From assembly GCF_007859315.1 (NCBI RefSeq), contig NZ_VOHA01000024.1, positions 1 to 64,000 of the forward strand: a DNA stretch of 64,000 nt, written 5' to 3'. A program made the position numbers and the translations under genes. Below the pieces are notes generated by a model. That model saw only the letters and a program-made list of their open reading frames with translations. It did no database searches and was not told the DNA's origin. Positions 42,375 to 51,457 of the stretch are shown here, in pieces. Every line of letters starts with the position of its first letter. Within the stretch, counting starts at the first letter, position 1. Source of the DNA: Reyranella sp. CPCC 100927 (GTDB lineage Bacteria > Pseudomonadota > Alphaproteobacteria > Reyranellales > Reyranellaceae).

Positions 42375-44264
42375 ATGACTGCCGCCGATGCCGCATCGAC
42401 GCAGAGCCGCCCCTTCGAAGCTGACGTTGCCAAGCTGCTGCACCTGATGGTGCACTCGGTCTATTCCGACAAGGACGTCTTCCTCCGCGAGCTGATCTCC
42501 AACGCCGCCGACGCCTGCGAGCGGCTGCGCTACGAGGCCATCGCCACGCCCGCCTTGCTGGGCGACGATCCCAAGCCGCGCATCACGCTGATCCTCGATG
42601 CCGAGCAGCGGCGGCTGACCGTCGAGGACAATGGCATCGGCATGAACCGGGACGAGATGGTCGAGGCGCTCGGCACCATCGCACGCTCGGGTACCAAGGC
42701 CTTCCTCGAGCGCCTGCAGGCGAGCGAGGGCGAGGCAGGCACGAACCTGATCGGCCAGTTCGGCGTCGGCTTCTACTCGGCCTTCATCGTGGCCGACCAT
42801 GTCGACGTGATCTCGCGCCGCGCCGGCACGCAGGAAGCCTGGCTGTGGTCGTCGGACGGCAAGGGGACCTACACCGTGGGATCGGCCGATGCGGCCGACG
42901 CACCGGCACGCGGTACCCGGGTCGTGCTACATCTGATGGAGGACGCCAAGACGTACACCGAGCGCGCGGCGCTGGAGCGTATCGTCAAGGCACAGTCCGG
43001 GCATGTCCCGGTGCCGATCGCCATCGTCGACAAGCCGGGCGACGCGCCGGCCGAAATCGCCGATGGTGCCGCGCTATGGACCAAGCCGAAGTCCGAAATC
43101 ACGCCGGCCGAGTACACCGATTTCTATCGCAGCATCGCTGGCCAATTCGACGATCCGGCGCTCACCATCCACTATCGTGCCGAAGGCCGGCAGGAATACA
43201 CCACGTTGGTGTTCATACCGAGCACGCGGCCGTTCGATCTGTTCGACGCGGAGCGCAAGGGCCGCATCAAGCTCTACGTGCGGCGTGTCTTCATCACCGA
43301 CGATGTGGAGATCCTGCCGCGCTTCCTGCGCTTCGTGCGCGGGCTGGTCGATTCAGCCGACCTGCCGCTCAATGTCTCGCGTGAGATGATCCAGGAGAGT
43401 CCGGTTCTCGAGGCCATCCGCAAGGGCGTGACCACACGCGTGATCGGCGACCTGGAGAAGTTCGCGGAGAAGGAGACCGAGGCCTACAACAAGGTATGGG
43501 ATGCCTTCGGCGCCGTGCTGAAGGAAGGCCTGTACGAGAATTTCGAGCGCCGCGAGGCTCTGCTGGGTCTGTCGCGTTTCAAGACGACAACGTCACCGGA
43601 GGCATGGCGCAGCCTCAAGGACTACGTCGCCGGCCTGAAGGAGAACCAGACCGCGATCTACTACCTGGCCGGCGACGATATGGCCCGCTTGCAGGCGTCG
43701 CCGCACCTGGAGGGCTTCCGCGCCCGCGACGTCGAGGTGCTGCTGCTGAACGATCCGGTCGACAGTTTCTGGGTCACGATGGCGCCGTCGTTCGACGGCA
43801 AGCCGTTCCGCTCGGTGACGCAGGGCGAAGCCGACCTGGCGTTGATTCCGCGCAGCGACAGCAGCACGGATCAGAAGCCGGCGGATGATGCGCCGACGGC
43901 CGACTTCGTGTCGTTCGTCAAAGCAACCCTGGGTGATGCCGTGTCGGATGTGCGGGTGTCGGAGCGGCTGACCGAGAGCGCGGTCTGCCTCGTGGCGCCG
44001 ACCTCAGGTCCCGACCGCCAGCTCGAGAAGATGCTGGCGGGCTCGGGGCGGCTGCCAGCCGGCGCCAAGCCCGTGCTGGAGATCAACCCGCGCCATGCGC
44101 TGGTTGAGTCGCTCATCGGCCTGAAGGACGACGACGCCATCAAGGCCGACGCGGCACACCTGCTGCTTGACCAGGCCCGCGTGCTCGACGGCGAGCCGCC
44201 CAGCGACCCGCGCGCCTTCGCCGACCGGCTGGCCCGCGTGATCGGTCGCGCGTTGCCGTCCTAG
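42375..44264 (+). CDS. htpG: Hsp90-family chaperone HtpG
   Basis: A 629-residue chaperone. The GHKL ATPase domain shows LRELISNAADACERLR, DNGIGM and GQFGVGFYSAF in order. The middle domain includes KLYVRRVFITDDVEILPRFL and VDSADLPLNVSREMIQE. A C-terminal dimerisation region ends the protein. Length equals the bacterial norm. The frame is open upstream, but ATG 42375 begins at the conserved N-terminus. It has no functional tie to F420 genes that the sequence reveals. Confidence 0.96.
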   Translation: MTAADAASTQSRPFEADVAKLLHLMVHSVYSDKDVFLRELISNAADACERLRYEAIATPALLGDDPKPRITLILDAEQRRLTVEDNGIGMNRDEMVEALGTIARSGTKAFLERLQASEGEAGTNLIGQFGVGFYSAFIVADHVDVISRRAGTQEAWLWSSDGKGTYTVGSADAADAPARGTRVVLHLMEDAKTYTERAALERIVKAQSGHVPVPIAIVDKPGDAPAEIADGAALWTKPKSEITPAEYTDFYRSIAGQFDDPALTIHYRAEGRQEYTTLVFIPSTRPFDLFDAERKGRIKLYVRRVFITDDVEILPRFLRFVRGLVDSADLPLNVSREMIQESPVLEAIRKGVTTRVIGDLEKFAEKETEAYNKVWDAFGAVLKEGLYENFERREALLGLSRFKTTTSPEAWRSLKDYVAGLKENQTAIYYLAGDDMARLQASPHLEGFRARDVEVLLLNDPVDSFWVTMAPSFDGKPFRSVTQGEADLALIPRSDSSTDQKPADDAPTADFVSFVKATLGDAVSDVRVSERLTESAVCLVAPTSGPDRQLEKMLAGSGRLPAGAKPVLEINPRHALVESLIGLKDDDAIKADAAHLLLDQARVLDGEPPSDPRAFADRLARVIGRALPS

Positions 44265-44290
44265 CTTCCTCCCCACGCAGTGGGGGAGGA
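44265..44290. repeat. Family C short hairpin
   Basis: CTTCCTCCCCACGCAGTGGG GGAGG hairpin between the convergent htpG and nitrobindin-like genes. Confidence 0.6.
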
Positions 44291-44932
44291 TCAATCCTTC
44301 GACTCACCGAGCATCGGGTTCGGCACCGGCGGTGAGATCCGGCGCAAGGTGTTCGTGTCGTGGTGGTTGAACGCTGGTTCCTTGCCGCGAACCGCGAGAT
44401 CCGTCCGCGTCACATAGGTCCAGCTGCCGTCATCGTTGAACGTGATGTCGATGCGGTAATAGTCGGTGCGGAACGCCTCTTCGAGGAACGTCGTCGAGCA
44501 GATCCCGAACCGGGTATCGCCGCGCCGTGCCTCCACCGAAATGCGCTTGTCGTCCGGCGCCGCCGTTCCGCCTGCCAACACCGCCTGGCCGCGCGGGATG
44601 GTGATGGACTGCATGATCAGTCCGGTAGCCGGTTCCCACAACCAGTAGCCGACCTGGTCATGGAAGGTGATGGCTTCCTCCGCCGTGTTGATGTGGATGT
44701 GATAGCGCAGCCCGTAGAGCAGCTGAGGGCCGTTGGGCTGCGGATCGATGGGCTCCATCCGGATATGCTCACGGTACACGCGCCGCTCGGGGCCTTCCGC
44801 CTTGGGGCTGACGTCCACGCCTTGATCGGATTGCCACACGCCGGCCAGCCGACGCAGTGGGCCCAGGTTGGCGAGCGTATCCGGCGAGAAATCCTCGGGC
44901 TCGGTGAAGATGTCGTCGGGGATGGGCGGCAT
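44291..44932 (-). CDS. Heme-binding beta-barrel (nitrobindin/FABP-like) family protein
   Basis: A 213-residue protein. LGPLRRLAGVWQSDQGVDV resembles the GxWxGxG start of the nitrobindin/THAP4-like barrel, followed by alternating strands (LLYGLRYHIHINTAEEAITF, HDQVGYWLWEPATGLIMQSI). A C-terminal His-containing strand could ligate heme, but I cannot identify the ligand with confidence. AGGGAG precedes the ATG at 44932. Possible roles are heme or NO handling or lipid binding. Confidence 0.72.
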   Translation of the reverse strand: MPPIPDDIFTEPEDFSPDTLANLGPLRRLAGVWQSDQGVDVSPKAEGPERRVYREHIRMEPIDPQPNGPQLLYGLRYHIHINTAEEAITFHDQVGYWLWEPATGLIMQSITIPRGQAVLAGGTAAPDDKRISVEARRGDTRFGICSTTFLEEAFRTDYYRIDITFNDDGSWTYVTRTDLAVRGKEPAFNHHDTNTLRRISPPVPNPMLGESKD

Positions 44933-45001
44933 GGGGCTCCCTGTGCGTGGTTGGACGAGCCCAGAGTGCGTGCTGGCCATTGCGATGACAAGCATTGTAC
45001 C

Positions 45002-45073
45002 TGGGAGCGCGGGCGTCCCGCCCGCTCAGGTCTTGGCGCTTCGCCAATGCGGGCGGGACGCCCGCGCTCCCGG
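45002..45073. repeat. Interspersed palindromic repeat, family A copy 5
   Basis: Nearly perfect inverted repeat: GGGAGCGCGGGCGTCCCGCC with its complement at the right end, and a TTGGCGCTTCGCCAA central hairpin. Confidence 0.85.
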
Positions 45074-45074
45074 G

Positions 45075-45920
45075 TCAGACGTTGCGCACGATTTCGGCCC
45101 AGCGGTCGAGGACCGGCAGGACGACATCAGCCTTGGCGGCTTCCAGCTGTAGAATGACGCGATCAATGCCGGCATCGCGGTCGCGCTTGACCTGATCGGC
45201 ATCCTTGGCGCCCCAGACCGTGACCGGAACGGTGTCCAGTGGACGGTTGGCCTCGGCTGCCATCTGCTTGAACTGCGGCAGCAGGGTGGTGACGTCGTCG
45301 TATTGCTTGCGCCGGCGATGGGGCATCCAGCCATCGCCATAGCGCAGGGCCCGGCGGGCAGCGAAGGGAAACGCACCACCGACAATCACGGGCGGATGCG
45401 GCTTCTGCGTCGGCTTGGGCCACGTCATCATGGGATCGAAGTTTACGAATTCACCGTGATACTCGGGCTTCGACTGGGTCCAGATCCGCTTCATCGCCTC
45501 GACGCGCTCGCGCGCCAGCTTGTGCCGGGTCTCGAACGCGGTGCCATGGTCGGCCATCTCCTCCGCGTTCCAGCCATTGCCGATCCCGAACAGGAAGCGA
45601 CCGTTCGAGACCTGGTCGATGGACGCCACCAGCTTGGCGGTCTGGATCGGATCGCGCTGTGCCACCAGGCAGACGCCGGTACCGACACGCAGGGTGGTGG
45701 TGACGGAAGCCGCCGCGGTCAGCGACACGAAGGGATCCATCACGTCGTAGTACGCCTTGGGCAACTCGCCGCCCTGCGGGAAGGGCGTCTTGCGCGACAG
45801 CGGGATGTGCGAGTGCTCGGGCGACCATACCGACTCGAAGCCACGTTCCTCCAGTGCACGTGCCAGGTCGGCCGGAGTCATCGAATAGTCCGTGAAGAAC
45901 ATCGCGGCGCCGATTTTCAT
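45075..45920 (-). CDS. F420-type LLM class oxidoreductase (TIGR03619-like)
   Basis: A 281-residue luciferase-like TIM barrel. MKIGAAMFFTDYSMTPADLA, FESVWSPEHSHIPLSRKTPF and VSNGRFLFGIGNGWNAEEMA follow the TIGR03619 F420 pattern. KPTQKPHPPVIVGGAFPFAA is shared nearly word for word with the enzyme at 41222, marking them as paralogues. GGGAGGAACC precedes the ATG. The 258-base gap to the divergent nitronate monooxygenase gene shows no further gene. Confidence 0.9.
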   Translation of the reverse strand: MKIGAAMFFTDYSMTPADLARALEERGFESVWSPEHSHIPLSRKTPFPQGGELPKAYYDVMDPFVSLTAAASVTTTLRVGTGVCLVAQRDPIQTAKLVASIDQVSNGRFLFGIGNGWNAEEMADHGTAFETRHKLARERVEAMKRIWTQSKPEYHGEFVNFDPMMTWPKPTQKPHPPVIVGGAFPFAARRALRYGDGWMPHRRRKQYDDVTTLLPQFKQMAAEANRPLDTVPVTVWGAKDADQVKRDRDAGIDRVILQLEAAKADVVLPVLDRWAEIVRNV

Positions 45921-46178
45921 GGTTCCTCCCGAGGGTTCGTATGTCGCGGGGATGGTGCCGCAGATGCGCGCTGCCTGTCACCCGCACGCCGCCGCCATAC
46001 ACAGCCGGCATGAGTCCCGTGCGTTCTCCACATGGCTGGCGCGCTCCAATGCGTGCAGCATCGAACCGACCTGCGGCACGCGACCGGCGGCTGCCGTTGC
46101 AATGATGATCATGGAAGCATCTAATTTCTTTTAGAAAGAATGGCGTTCCGGTGTCGGAACATCGGTGGGAGCGACGTC

Positions 46179-47291
46179 ATGAAGAACCGGATGTGCGAGA
46201 TGTTCGGAATCGATGTGCCGATCTTCGCATTCTCGCATTGCCGCGACGTCGTCGTTGAAGTGTCCAAGGCCGGCGGCCTGGGCGTGCTGGGCATGGCACG
46301 CATGAGTCCGGAACGCCTGCGGCGGGAACTGGCGTGGATCGACGATCACATCGACGGCAAGCCCTACGGCATCGATATCCTGATGCCGACCACCTACCAG
46401 GAAGCGGGTGACCTGAAGTTTGATCCTGACCGTCTCTTTCCGAAGGAGCATCTCGATTTCGTGCGCGGCCTGCTGGACGATGCCGGCATTCCGCCGCTGC
46501 CGGCCGCCGATGCCGACACGATCGTGCGTGACCTGTTGAGCGAGCTTTCCTTCACGCCGGCAGAAAGCGCCCGCATGCTCGAGATCGCGATGCAGCATCC
46601 GATCAAGCTGATCGTGAACGCGCTGGGCTCGCCACCCAAGGCGCTGGTCGAGGCCGCGCATGCCAAGGGCATCAAGGTGGCGGCACTGGCCGGCCGGCCC
46701 AAGCACGCGCTACGCCACAAGGAGAACGGCTGCGACTTCGTCATCGCCGTGGGCACCGAGGCGGGCGGCCACACCGGCTCGGTCACCTCGATGGTACTGT
46801 GGCCGCGCATCGTCGATGCGGTGGCGCCCTTGCCGGTGCTGGGCGGCGGCGGGGTCGGCCGCGGACGCCAGGTGGCGGCGGCGCTGGCGCTGGGCTGCGA
46901 GGGCGTGTGGTGCGGCTCGATTTGGCTCAAGACGATCCAGAGCGAAGTCATTCCCGAGATCAAGGCCCGCATGTTCGCCGCCGACTCCGACGATGCCGTG
47001 CTGACGCGCAGCGTCACCGGCAAGCCGTGCCGTACGCTGCGCTGTGCCTTCACCGACGCCTACGACAAGCCCGGCGCACCGGCACCGCTGCCGGCGCCGT
47101 TGCAGAACATCCTGTGGTGGAGCGAGGGGCGGGTGCGCGTCGAGCGCGTGCGCGCCCGCGATTTCCTGACGTATCCCGTAGGCCAGATAGTGGGTGACAT
47201 GACCGAGCAGGCGGCGGTCAAGGACGTGGTCTACGAGATGATGAATGAGCTTGTGGAGGCCCAGCAGCGGCTCAGCGCAATGTTCGAGTGA
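46179..47291 (+). CDS. Nitronate monooxygenase (2-nitropropane dioxygenase-like)
   Basis: A 370-residue FMN enzyme of the NMO family. MCEMFGIDVPIFAFSHCRDV and VEVSKAGGLGVLGMARMSPE are the N-terminal flavin segments. The active-site His lies in GTEAGGHTGSV, and LGGGGVGRGRQVAAALALGC is the phosphate-binding part. The start at 46179 has GGGAG 8 bases before it. The amidohydrolase gene follows after 18 bases, so they form an operon. Members oxidise nitronates or act as enoyl reductase-like enzymes; the substrate is open. Confidence 0.9.
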   Translation: MKNRMCEMFGIDVPIFAFSHCRDVVVEVSKAGGLGVLGMARMSPERLRRELAWIDDHIDGKPYGIDILMPTTYQEAGDLKFDPDRLFPKEHLDFVRGLLDDAGIPPLPAADADTIVRDLLSELSFTPAESARMLEIAMQHPIKLIVNALGSPPKALVEAAHAKGIKVAALAGRPKHALRHKENGCDFVIAVGTEAGGHTGSVTSMVLWPRIVDAVAPLPVLGGGGVGRGRQVAAALALGCEGVWCGSIWLKTIQSEVIPEIKARMFAADSDDAVLTRSVTGKPCRTLRCAFTDAYDKPGAPAPLPAPLQNILWWSEGRVRVERVRARDFLTYPVGQIVGDMTEQAAVKDVVYEMMNELVEAQQRLSAMFE

Positions 47292-47309
47292 AGCAGCGAG
47301 GAGGATGAG

Positions 47310-48509
47310 ATGAGCGCAGTCGTCGTCAATCCACCCAACCAGTGGCGCCTGCAGACGCCGGGCGCCGAGGGCTGGCCGCGGACGGCCCGCCCGGAGGCGG
47401 CACGCAAGTATTTCATGGTGTCCGCCGACTGCCATGCCAACGAGCCGGTCGACCTGTGGCTCACGCGGATGGACAAGAAGTACCACGACCGCCTGCCGCA
47501 CGTGATCACCGACAAGGACGGCGTGCAGTGGCGCGTGTCGGAAGGCCATCGGCCGGACCGCCTGCGCATCACGGCCATGGAAGGCGAGGATGCGCTGCGC
47601 AACAAGTCCGGTGCCACGGCTGTCGGCCGCGTCACCGACCATGACAGCGATGGCATCGACGTCGAGCTGATGTTTCCCAACAAGGGCCTCTCGATGTGGG
47701 GCACGCCCGACGCCGAATTCGCCATGGCGCAGTGCAAGGCCTGGAACGAGTGGGCTTGGGAGATGTTCGCCGACCACCAGGACCGCATCGTGGTCGCGGG
47801 CGCGATCGCCACCGGCGACCTGGAGGGCTCGATCGCCGAGATCCAGCGCTTGGCCAAGCTCGGGTTCCGTTGCCTGACCCTGCCGTGCAAGCCGGTCTGG
47901 GGATCGCACGACGTCAATCATGTGAACTACAACCTGCCGCATTTCGACCGGCTGTGGGCGGCGATCCAGGATGCCGACCTGCCGATCACGTTCCACATCT
48001 CGACCGGCCGCGATCCGCGCGCCTCGCGCGGCAACGGCGGCGCGGTGATCAACTACGTCACGCACTCGCTGTCGCCCACCATCGAGCCGGTAGCCAACCT
48101 CTGCGCCTCGGGCGTGCTGGAACGCTTCCCGCAGCTGCGCTTCGCCACCATCGAGGCCGGTATCGGCTGGATCCCGTGGCTGCTCGACGCCATGGACGAG
48201 GCCTACAAGAAGCATCATTTCTGGGTCCGTCCCAAGCTGCAGGGCCTGCCCAGCGACTACTACCGCGCCCACGGCTTCGCCTCGTTCCAGGAGGACCAGG
48301 CCGGCCTCGACCTTGCCGACTCGCACCGGCTGGCCGACAATTTCATGTGGGCCAATGACTACCCGCATCACGAGGGCACCTGGCCGCACTCGGCCGAAGC
48401 GATCGAGCGCACGATGGGCCACCTGTCGGACGCGACGCGGGCCAAGATCCTGGGACTGAACGCGGCGCGCTTTCTCAAGCTCGACGTTCCGGCGCGTTAT
48501 CAGGCCTAG
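47310..48509 (+). CDS. Amidohydrolase family protein (amidohydrolase 2/ACMSD-like)
   Basis: A 399-residue metal-dependent TIM-barrel hydrolase or decarboxylase. The first metal motif is VSADCHANEPVDLW (Asp-x-His type), LPITFHISTGRDPR gives the central His, and FMWANDYPHHEGTWPHS gives the C-terminal Asp and second-shell His. GAGGAGGATGAG precedes the ATG. The group includes decarboxylases and ring-cleavage product hydrolases. It lies in an operon with nitronate monooxygenase. Confidence 0.9.
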   Translation: MSAVVVNPPNQWRLQTPGAEGWPRTARPEAARKYFMVSADCHANEPVDLWLTRMDKKYHDRLPHVITDKDGVQWRVSEGHRPDRLRITAMEGEDALRNKSGATAVGRVTDHDSDGIDVELMFPNKGLSMWGTPDAEFAMAQCKAWNEWAWEMFADHQDRIVVAGAIATGDLEGSIAEIQRLAKLGFRCLTLPCKPVWGSHDVNHVNYNLPHFDRLWAAIQDADLPITFHISTGRDPRASRGNGGAVINYVTHSLSPTIEPVANLCASGVLERFPQLRFATIEAGIGWIPWLLDAMDEAYKKHHFWVRPKLQGLPSDYYRAHGFASFQEDQAGLDLADSHRLADNFMWANDYPHHEGTWPHSAEAIERTMGHLSDATRAKILGLNAARFLKLDVPARYQA

Positions 48510-48625
48510 GTGGCATCGCCAGCTGAAACGGCCGCTTCATGGTGACGTGAGGCGGTTCGCATGGCGGTCGTGTGCGGCCTTCGTGGTTCGACAAGCACGC
48601 CACGAAGGCTATGTCTGAAGGGTGG

Positions 48626-48701
48626 CTGTCATCCCGAGCGCAGCGCAGCGAGGGATCTTTTTTTGTGACGAAAAGAGTCCTCGCTGCGCTCGGAATGACA
48701 G
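48626..48701. repeat. Interspersed palindromic repeat, family B copy 5
   Basis: CTGTCATCCCGAGCGCAGCG left arm with an internal GCAGC duplication, right arm TCCTCGCTGCGCTCGGAATG ACAG. Bases 48510-48728 contain no gene. Confidence 0.8.
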
Positions 48702-48728
48702 AACGACGTTGGATGAAGAGGAGGCGCA

Positions 48729-49910
48729 ATGACCGAGCGCACGCTGCGCGGCAAGGTGGCTATCGTCGGTATCGGTGAGACGCCCTACTACAAACACGGC
48801 AAGTCGCCCGATCCCGAATTCAAGTTGGCATTGAAGGCGATCCTCGCCGCCTGTGCCGATGCCGGCATCGATCCCCGCAAGATCGACGGCTTCGCCTCCT
48901 ACAGCAACGACCGCAACGATCCCTCACGCCTGGCAGCGGCGCTGGGGTTGCCGGCGCTGCGCTTCTCCAACATGCAGTGGGGTGGCGGCGGCGGCGGCGG
49001 CGCCGGCGCCGTCGGCAACGCAGCAGCCGCCGTGGCCGCCGGCCTCGCCGATTGCATCGTGGTGTTCCGCGCCCTGGCGCAGGGCCAGTTCCAGCGCTTC
49101 GGCGCCGCACCGCCGGGCGGCGTGGCCACGGGTGAGGCGGCGCTGAACGCGCCCTATGGCGTAATGTCGCCGGCGCAGCGTTATGCCATGCGCGCCATGC
49201 GCTTCATCCACGAGAACAAGATCGCGCCCAGTGCGCAGCGCGCGATTGCGCTGGCGTCCTATCACCACGCTCAACGCAACCCGCGCGCGGTGATGCACGG
49301 CAAGCCGCTGACGGCGGAAGCCTACGATGCGTCGCGCTGGATCGTCGAGCCGTGGCGGCTGTTCGACTGCTGCATGGAGAACGATGGCGCCGCAGCGCTG
49401 ATCATCGTGCCGGCCGAGCAGGCGCGCGACTTTGCCAAGAAGCCGGCCTATCTACTGGCGTCGGCCCAGGGCTCTGAATACCGCAACGGCGCACGCGGGC
49501 ACAACGCGCCGCTCTACGCGACGTCGAGCTTCACCACCGTGGCGCCGCAGCTCTACGCCATGGCCAAGGTGAAGCCGTCCGATGTCGACGTGCTGCAGAG
49601 CTACGAGAACTTCACCGGCGGCGTGCTGATGAGCCTGGTCGAACACGGGTTCTGTACCGCCGAAGAGGCCAGCGACTTCCTGGTACCGGAAAACCTGATG
49701 GCGCCGACGGGCAAGCTGCCGCTCAACACCAGCGGCGGCAATCTCGCCGAGTGCTACATGCATGGGCTGGAGCTGCAGGTCGAGGCGGTGCGCCAGCTGC
49801 GCGGCGAGTCGACGGCGCAGGTGCCCGACCCGCACGTATCGATGGTGATCTCCGGCCCAATGGTGACGCCGGTATCGAGCATGATCCTGGGCAGCGCGGA
49901 GACCTTGTGA
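48729..49910 (+). CDS. Thiolase-like lipid-transfer protein (acyl-CoA aldolase type)
   Basis: A 393-residue thiolase-superfamily protein of the SCP2/lipid-transfer subgroup. GKVAIVGIGETPYYKHGKSP begins it, and NTSGGNLAECYMHGLE near the C-terminus is the conserved HG-type motif. The nucleophilic cysteine of true thiolases is missing: the expected site is NMQWGGGGGGGAG (residues 81-93) with a poly-glycine run. In sterol degradation, Ltp2-type proteins lacking this Cys act as retro-aldolases with a DUF35 partner. The next gene encodes such a partner and overlaps by one base (TGATG). AGGAGG precedes the ATG. Confidence 0.88.
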   Translation: MTERTLRGKVAIVGIGETPYYKHGKSPDPEFKLALKAILAACADAGIDPRKIDGFASYSNDRNDPSRLAAALGLPALRFSNMQWGGGGGGGAGAVGNAAAAVAAGLADCIVVFRALAQGQFQRFGAAPPGGVATGEAALNAPYGVMSPAQRYAMRAMRFIHENKIAPSAQRAIALASYHHAQRNPRAVMHGKPLTAEAYDASRWIVEPWRLFDCCMENDGAAALIIVPAEQARDFAKKPAYLLASAQGSEYRNGARGHNAPLYATSSFTTVAPQLYAMAKVKPSDVDVLQSYENFTGGVLMSLVEHGFCTAEEASDFLVPENLMAPTGKLPLNTSGGNLAECYMHGLELQVEAVRQLRGESTAQVPDPHVSMVISGPMVTPVSSMILGSAETL

Positions 49911-50359
49911 TGACCACCGCAACCTATCTCCGCCCGGGCCTGCCGGCGCCGGTGGCCGAGAACGACGCGCTGGATGCTCCCTATTGGGAGGGCACGCGGC
50001 GTGGCGTGCTGATGGTGCAGCGCTGCAAAGCCTGCGGTACCTGGCAGTGGGGGCCGGAGTGGATCTGCCACAAGTGCCTGTCGTTCGATGTCGGCTGGCA
50101 GCAGGTCGACGGCCGCGGCCGCATCTATAGCTGGGAGCGGCCCTGGCATCCGGTGCATCCGGCGCTCAAGGAGCAGGGGCCCTATATCGTGGTGCTGGTC
50201 GAGATGCCGCAGGCAGGCGGTATCCGCATGCTGGGCAACCTGCTGGGCGATCCCAAGCAGGAGGTGCGCATCGGCGCCGAGGTCGAGGCCGTGTTCGAGC
50301 CGCACGACGAGGCCAAGCCACCGTTCACCCTGGTGCAGTGGCGGTACGCCGCCAAGTGA
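49910..50359 (+). CDS. DUF35 zinc-ribbon/OB-fold protein (ChsH2 C-terminal-like)
   Basis: A 149-residue protein. The zinc ribbon uses Cys39, Cys42, Cys53 and Cys56 (CKACG and CHKC). An OB fold follows, starting QQVDGRGRIYSWERPWHPVH, a common acyl-CoA-binding scaffold. Its ATG shares a base with the stop of the thiolase-like gene, so the two products are very probably subunits of one complex. Confidence 0.92.
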   Translation: MTTATYLRPGLPAPVAENDALDAPYWEGTRRGVLMVQRCKACGTWQWGPEWICHKCLSFDVGWQQVDGRGRIYSWERPWHPVHPALKEQGPYIVVLVEMPQAGGIRMLGNLLGDPKQEVRIGAEVEAVFEPHDEAKPPFTLVQWRYAAK

Positions 50360-50363
50360 GTCT

Positions 50364-50394
50364 CTGTCATTCCTCGCTACGCTCGGGATGACAG
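50364..50394. repeat. Family B palindromic repeat, short copy
   Basis: CTGTCATTCCTCGCTACGCT CGGGATGACAG joins the two ends of family B without the middle. It lies between convergent genes. Confidence 0.65.
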
Positions 50395-50396
50395 GC

Positions 50397-51362
50397 TTAG
50401 CTCGCCGCAGCCGTTTCGATCGACGCTGATTCGCGCGGCGTCGACAGCACGGTCCGTTCGGCTTCCTGCGCCATCCAGCTGACGAACAGATCGACGCGGC
50501 GGTCGCCGATCAGGCGCGGTGTCCAGCGCGCGACATGCAGCTTGCTCGATGTCATGGCGATCGAGGTGTCGGCCAGCGCCGGCACCAGGCGGCCTTCGGC
50601 GAGCGCATCGTGCACCAGCAGCGAGCGGCACAGCGCGACACCGATGCCGTTCAGCGCCGCCGTCAGGCTGAGACCGATCTCGCTGAAGCGCAACTCGCCG
50701 TTCTTCTGCTCCGGCCGCGACAGGCCGAGCCGCTGCAGCCACACCGACCAGCTCCACTCGCCGGCGCGGCCGTTGTCCTTGTGAAGGAGCGGCAGGTGCA
50801 GCAGTCCACGGGGATCAGCCAGCGGCCGCCCATTTGGCAGCAGCGAGGGGGCGCACACCGGGAAGACCCGCTCGGAAAACAACGGCCGTTGCGTCGTCGT
50901 GCGATGCGCCTCTTCGGTCGGCACCCAGAAGATCCTGATGTCGACCGGACGGGGTGCGTCGTCGCCGGTCTCGCTGGGCGCCAGCTCGATGGCGATGCCG
51001 GGATGCGCTGCGGTGAAGCGCGGCAGGCGCCGGATCAGCCACCAGTTCGACAGCGCCGCACCGGCACTGACGGTCAGGGTCGATCGATCGGCCGCGCGGC
51101 GCCGATGGCCTTCCAGCGCGCCCAGAGCGTCGAGCGCCGCACTCGTATCGGCTGCCAGCGCCCGGCCGGCGTCGGTGAGCCTGATGCCCGGGTTCAGCCG
51201 CTCGACCAGGCGCGCATCGAGATGCTGCTCCAGCCGCTTGAGCTGATGGCTGACCGCGCTTTGCGTGACGCCCAGCTCGGCCGCGGCGCGCGTGAAAGAG
51301 CCGTGCCGCACGACGGCATCGAAAGCCAGCAGCGGCGCCAGGGGCGGCAACGTTCGGACCAT
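50397..51362 (-). CDS. LysR family transcriptional regulator (GcvA-like)
   Basis: A 321-residue LysR regulator. The N-terminal helix-turn-helix is APLLAFDAVVRHGSFTRAAA with ELGVTQSAVSHQLKRLEQHL. The substrate-binding domain starts near residue 90. The start at 51362 has GGAGGGACAGG upstream. It is divergent from the molybdenum hydroxylase operon, and a T-N11-A palindrome lies in the short gap, the classic arrangement for LysR control of the neighbour. Confidence 0.93.
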   Translation of the reverse strand: MVRTLPPLAPLLAFDAVVRHGSFTRAAAELGVTQSAVSHQLKRLEQHLDARLVERLNPGIRLTDAGRALAADTSAALDALGALEGHRRRAADRSTLTVSAGAALSNWWLIRRLPRFTAAHPGIAIELAPSETGDDAPRPVDIRIFWVPTEEAHRTTTQRPLFSERVFPVCAPSLLPNGRPLADPRGLLHLPLLHKDNGRAGEWSWSVWLQRLGLSRPEQKNGELRFSEIGLSLTAALNGIGVALCRSLLVHDALAEGRLVPALADTSIAMTSSKLHVARWTPRLIGDRRVDLFVSWMAQEAERTVLSTPRESASIETAAAS

Positions 51363-51380
51363 CCTGTCCCTCCGAACGCC

Positions 51381-51395
51381 ATGATATCGAATCAT
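51381..51395. promoter_or_regulatory. LysR-type box ATGAT-N5-ATCAT
   Basis: A 15-bp interrupted palindrome containing T-N11-A (51382 to 51394), in the 95-base region between the LysR gene and the hydroxylase operon. Confidence 0.6.
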
Positions 51396-51457
51396 GGGTT
51401 TTCAAGCAGCCTTCATTGGCTCGGCTGGTGGCGCGCGGGCAGGGTGACGCCACAGGC

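Noticed and set aside
46710-48422. Open frame of 570 codons on the minus strand
   Set aside because: It crosses two well-defined plus-strand genes (nitronate monooxygenase and amidohydrolase) and shows no family features.
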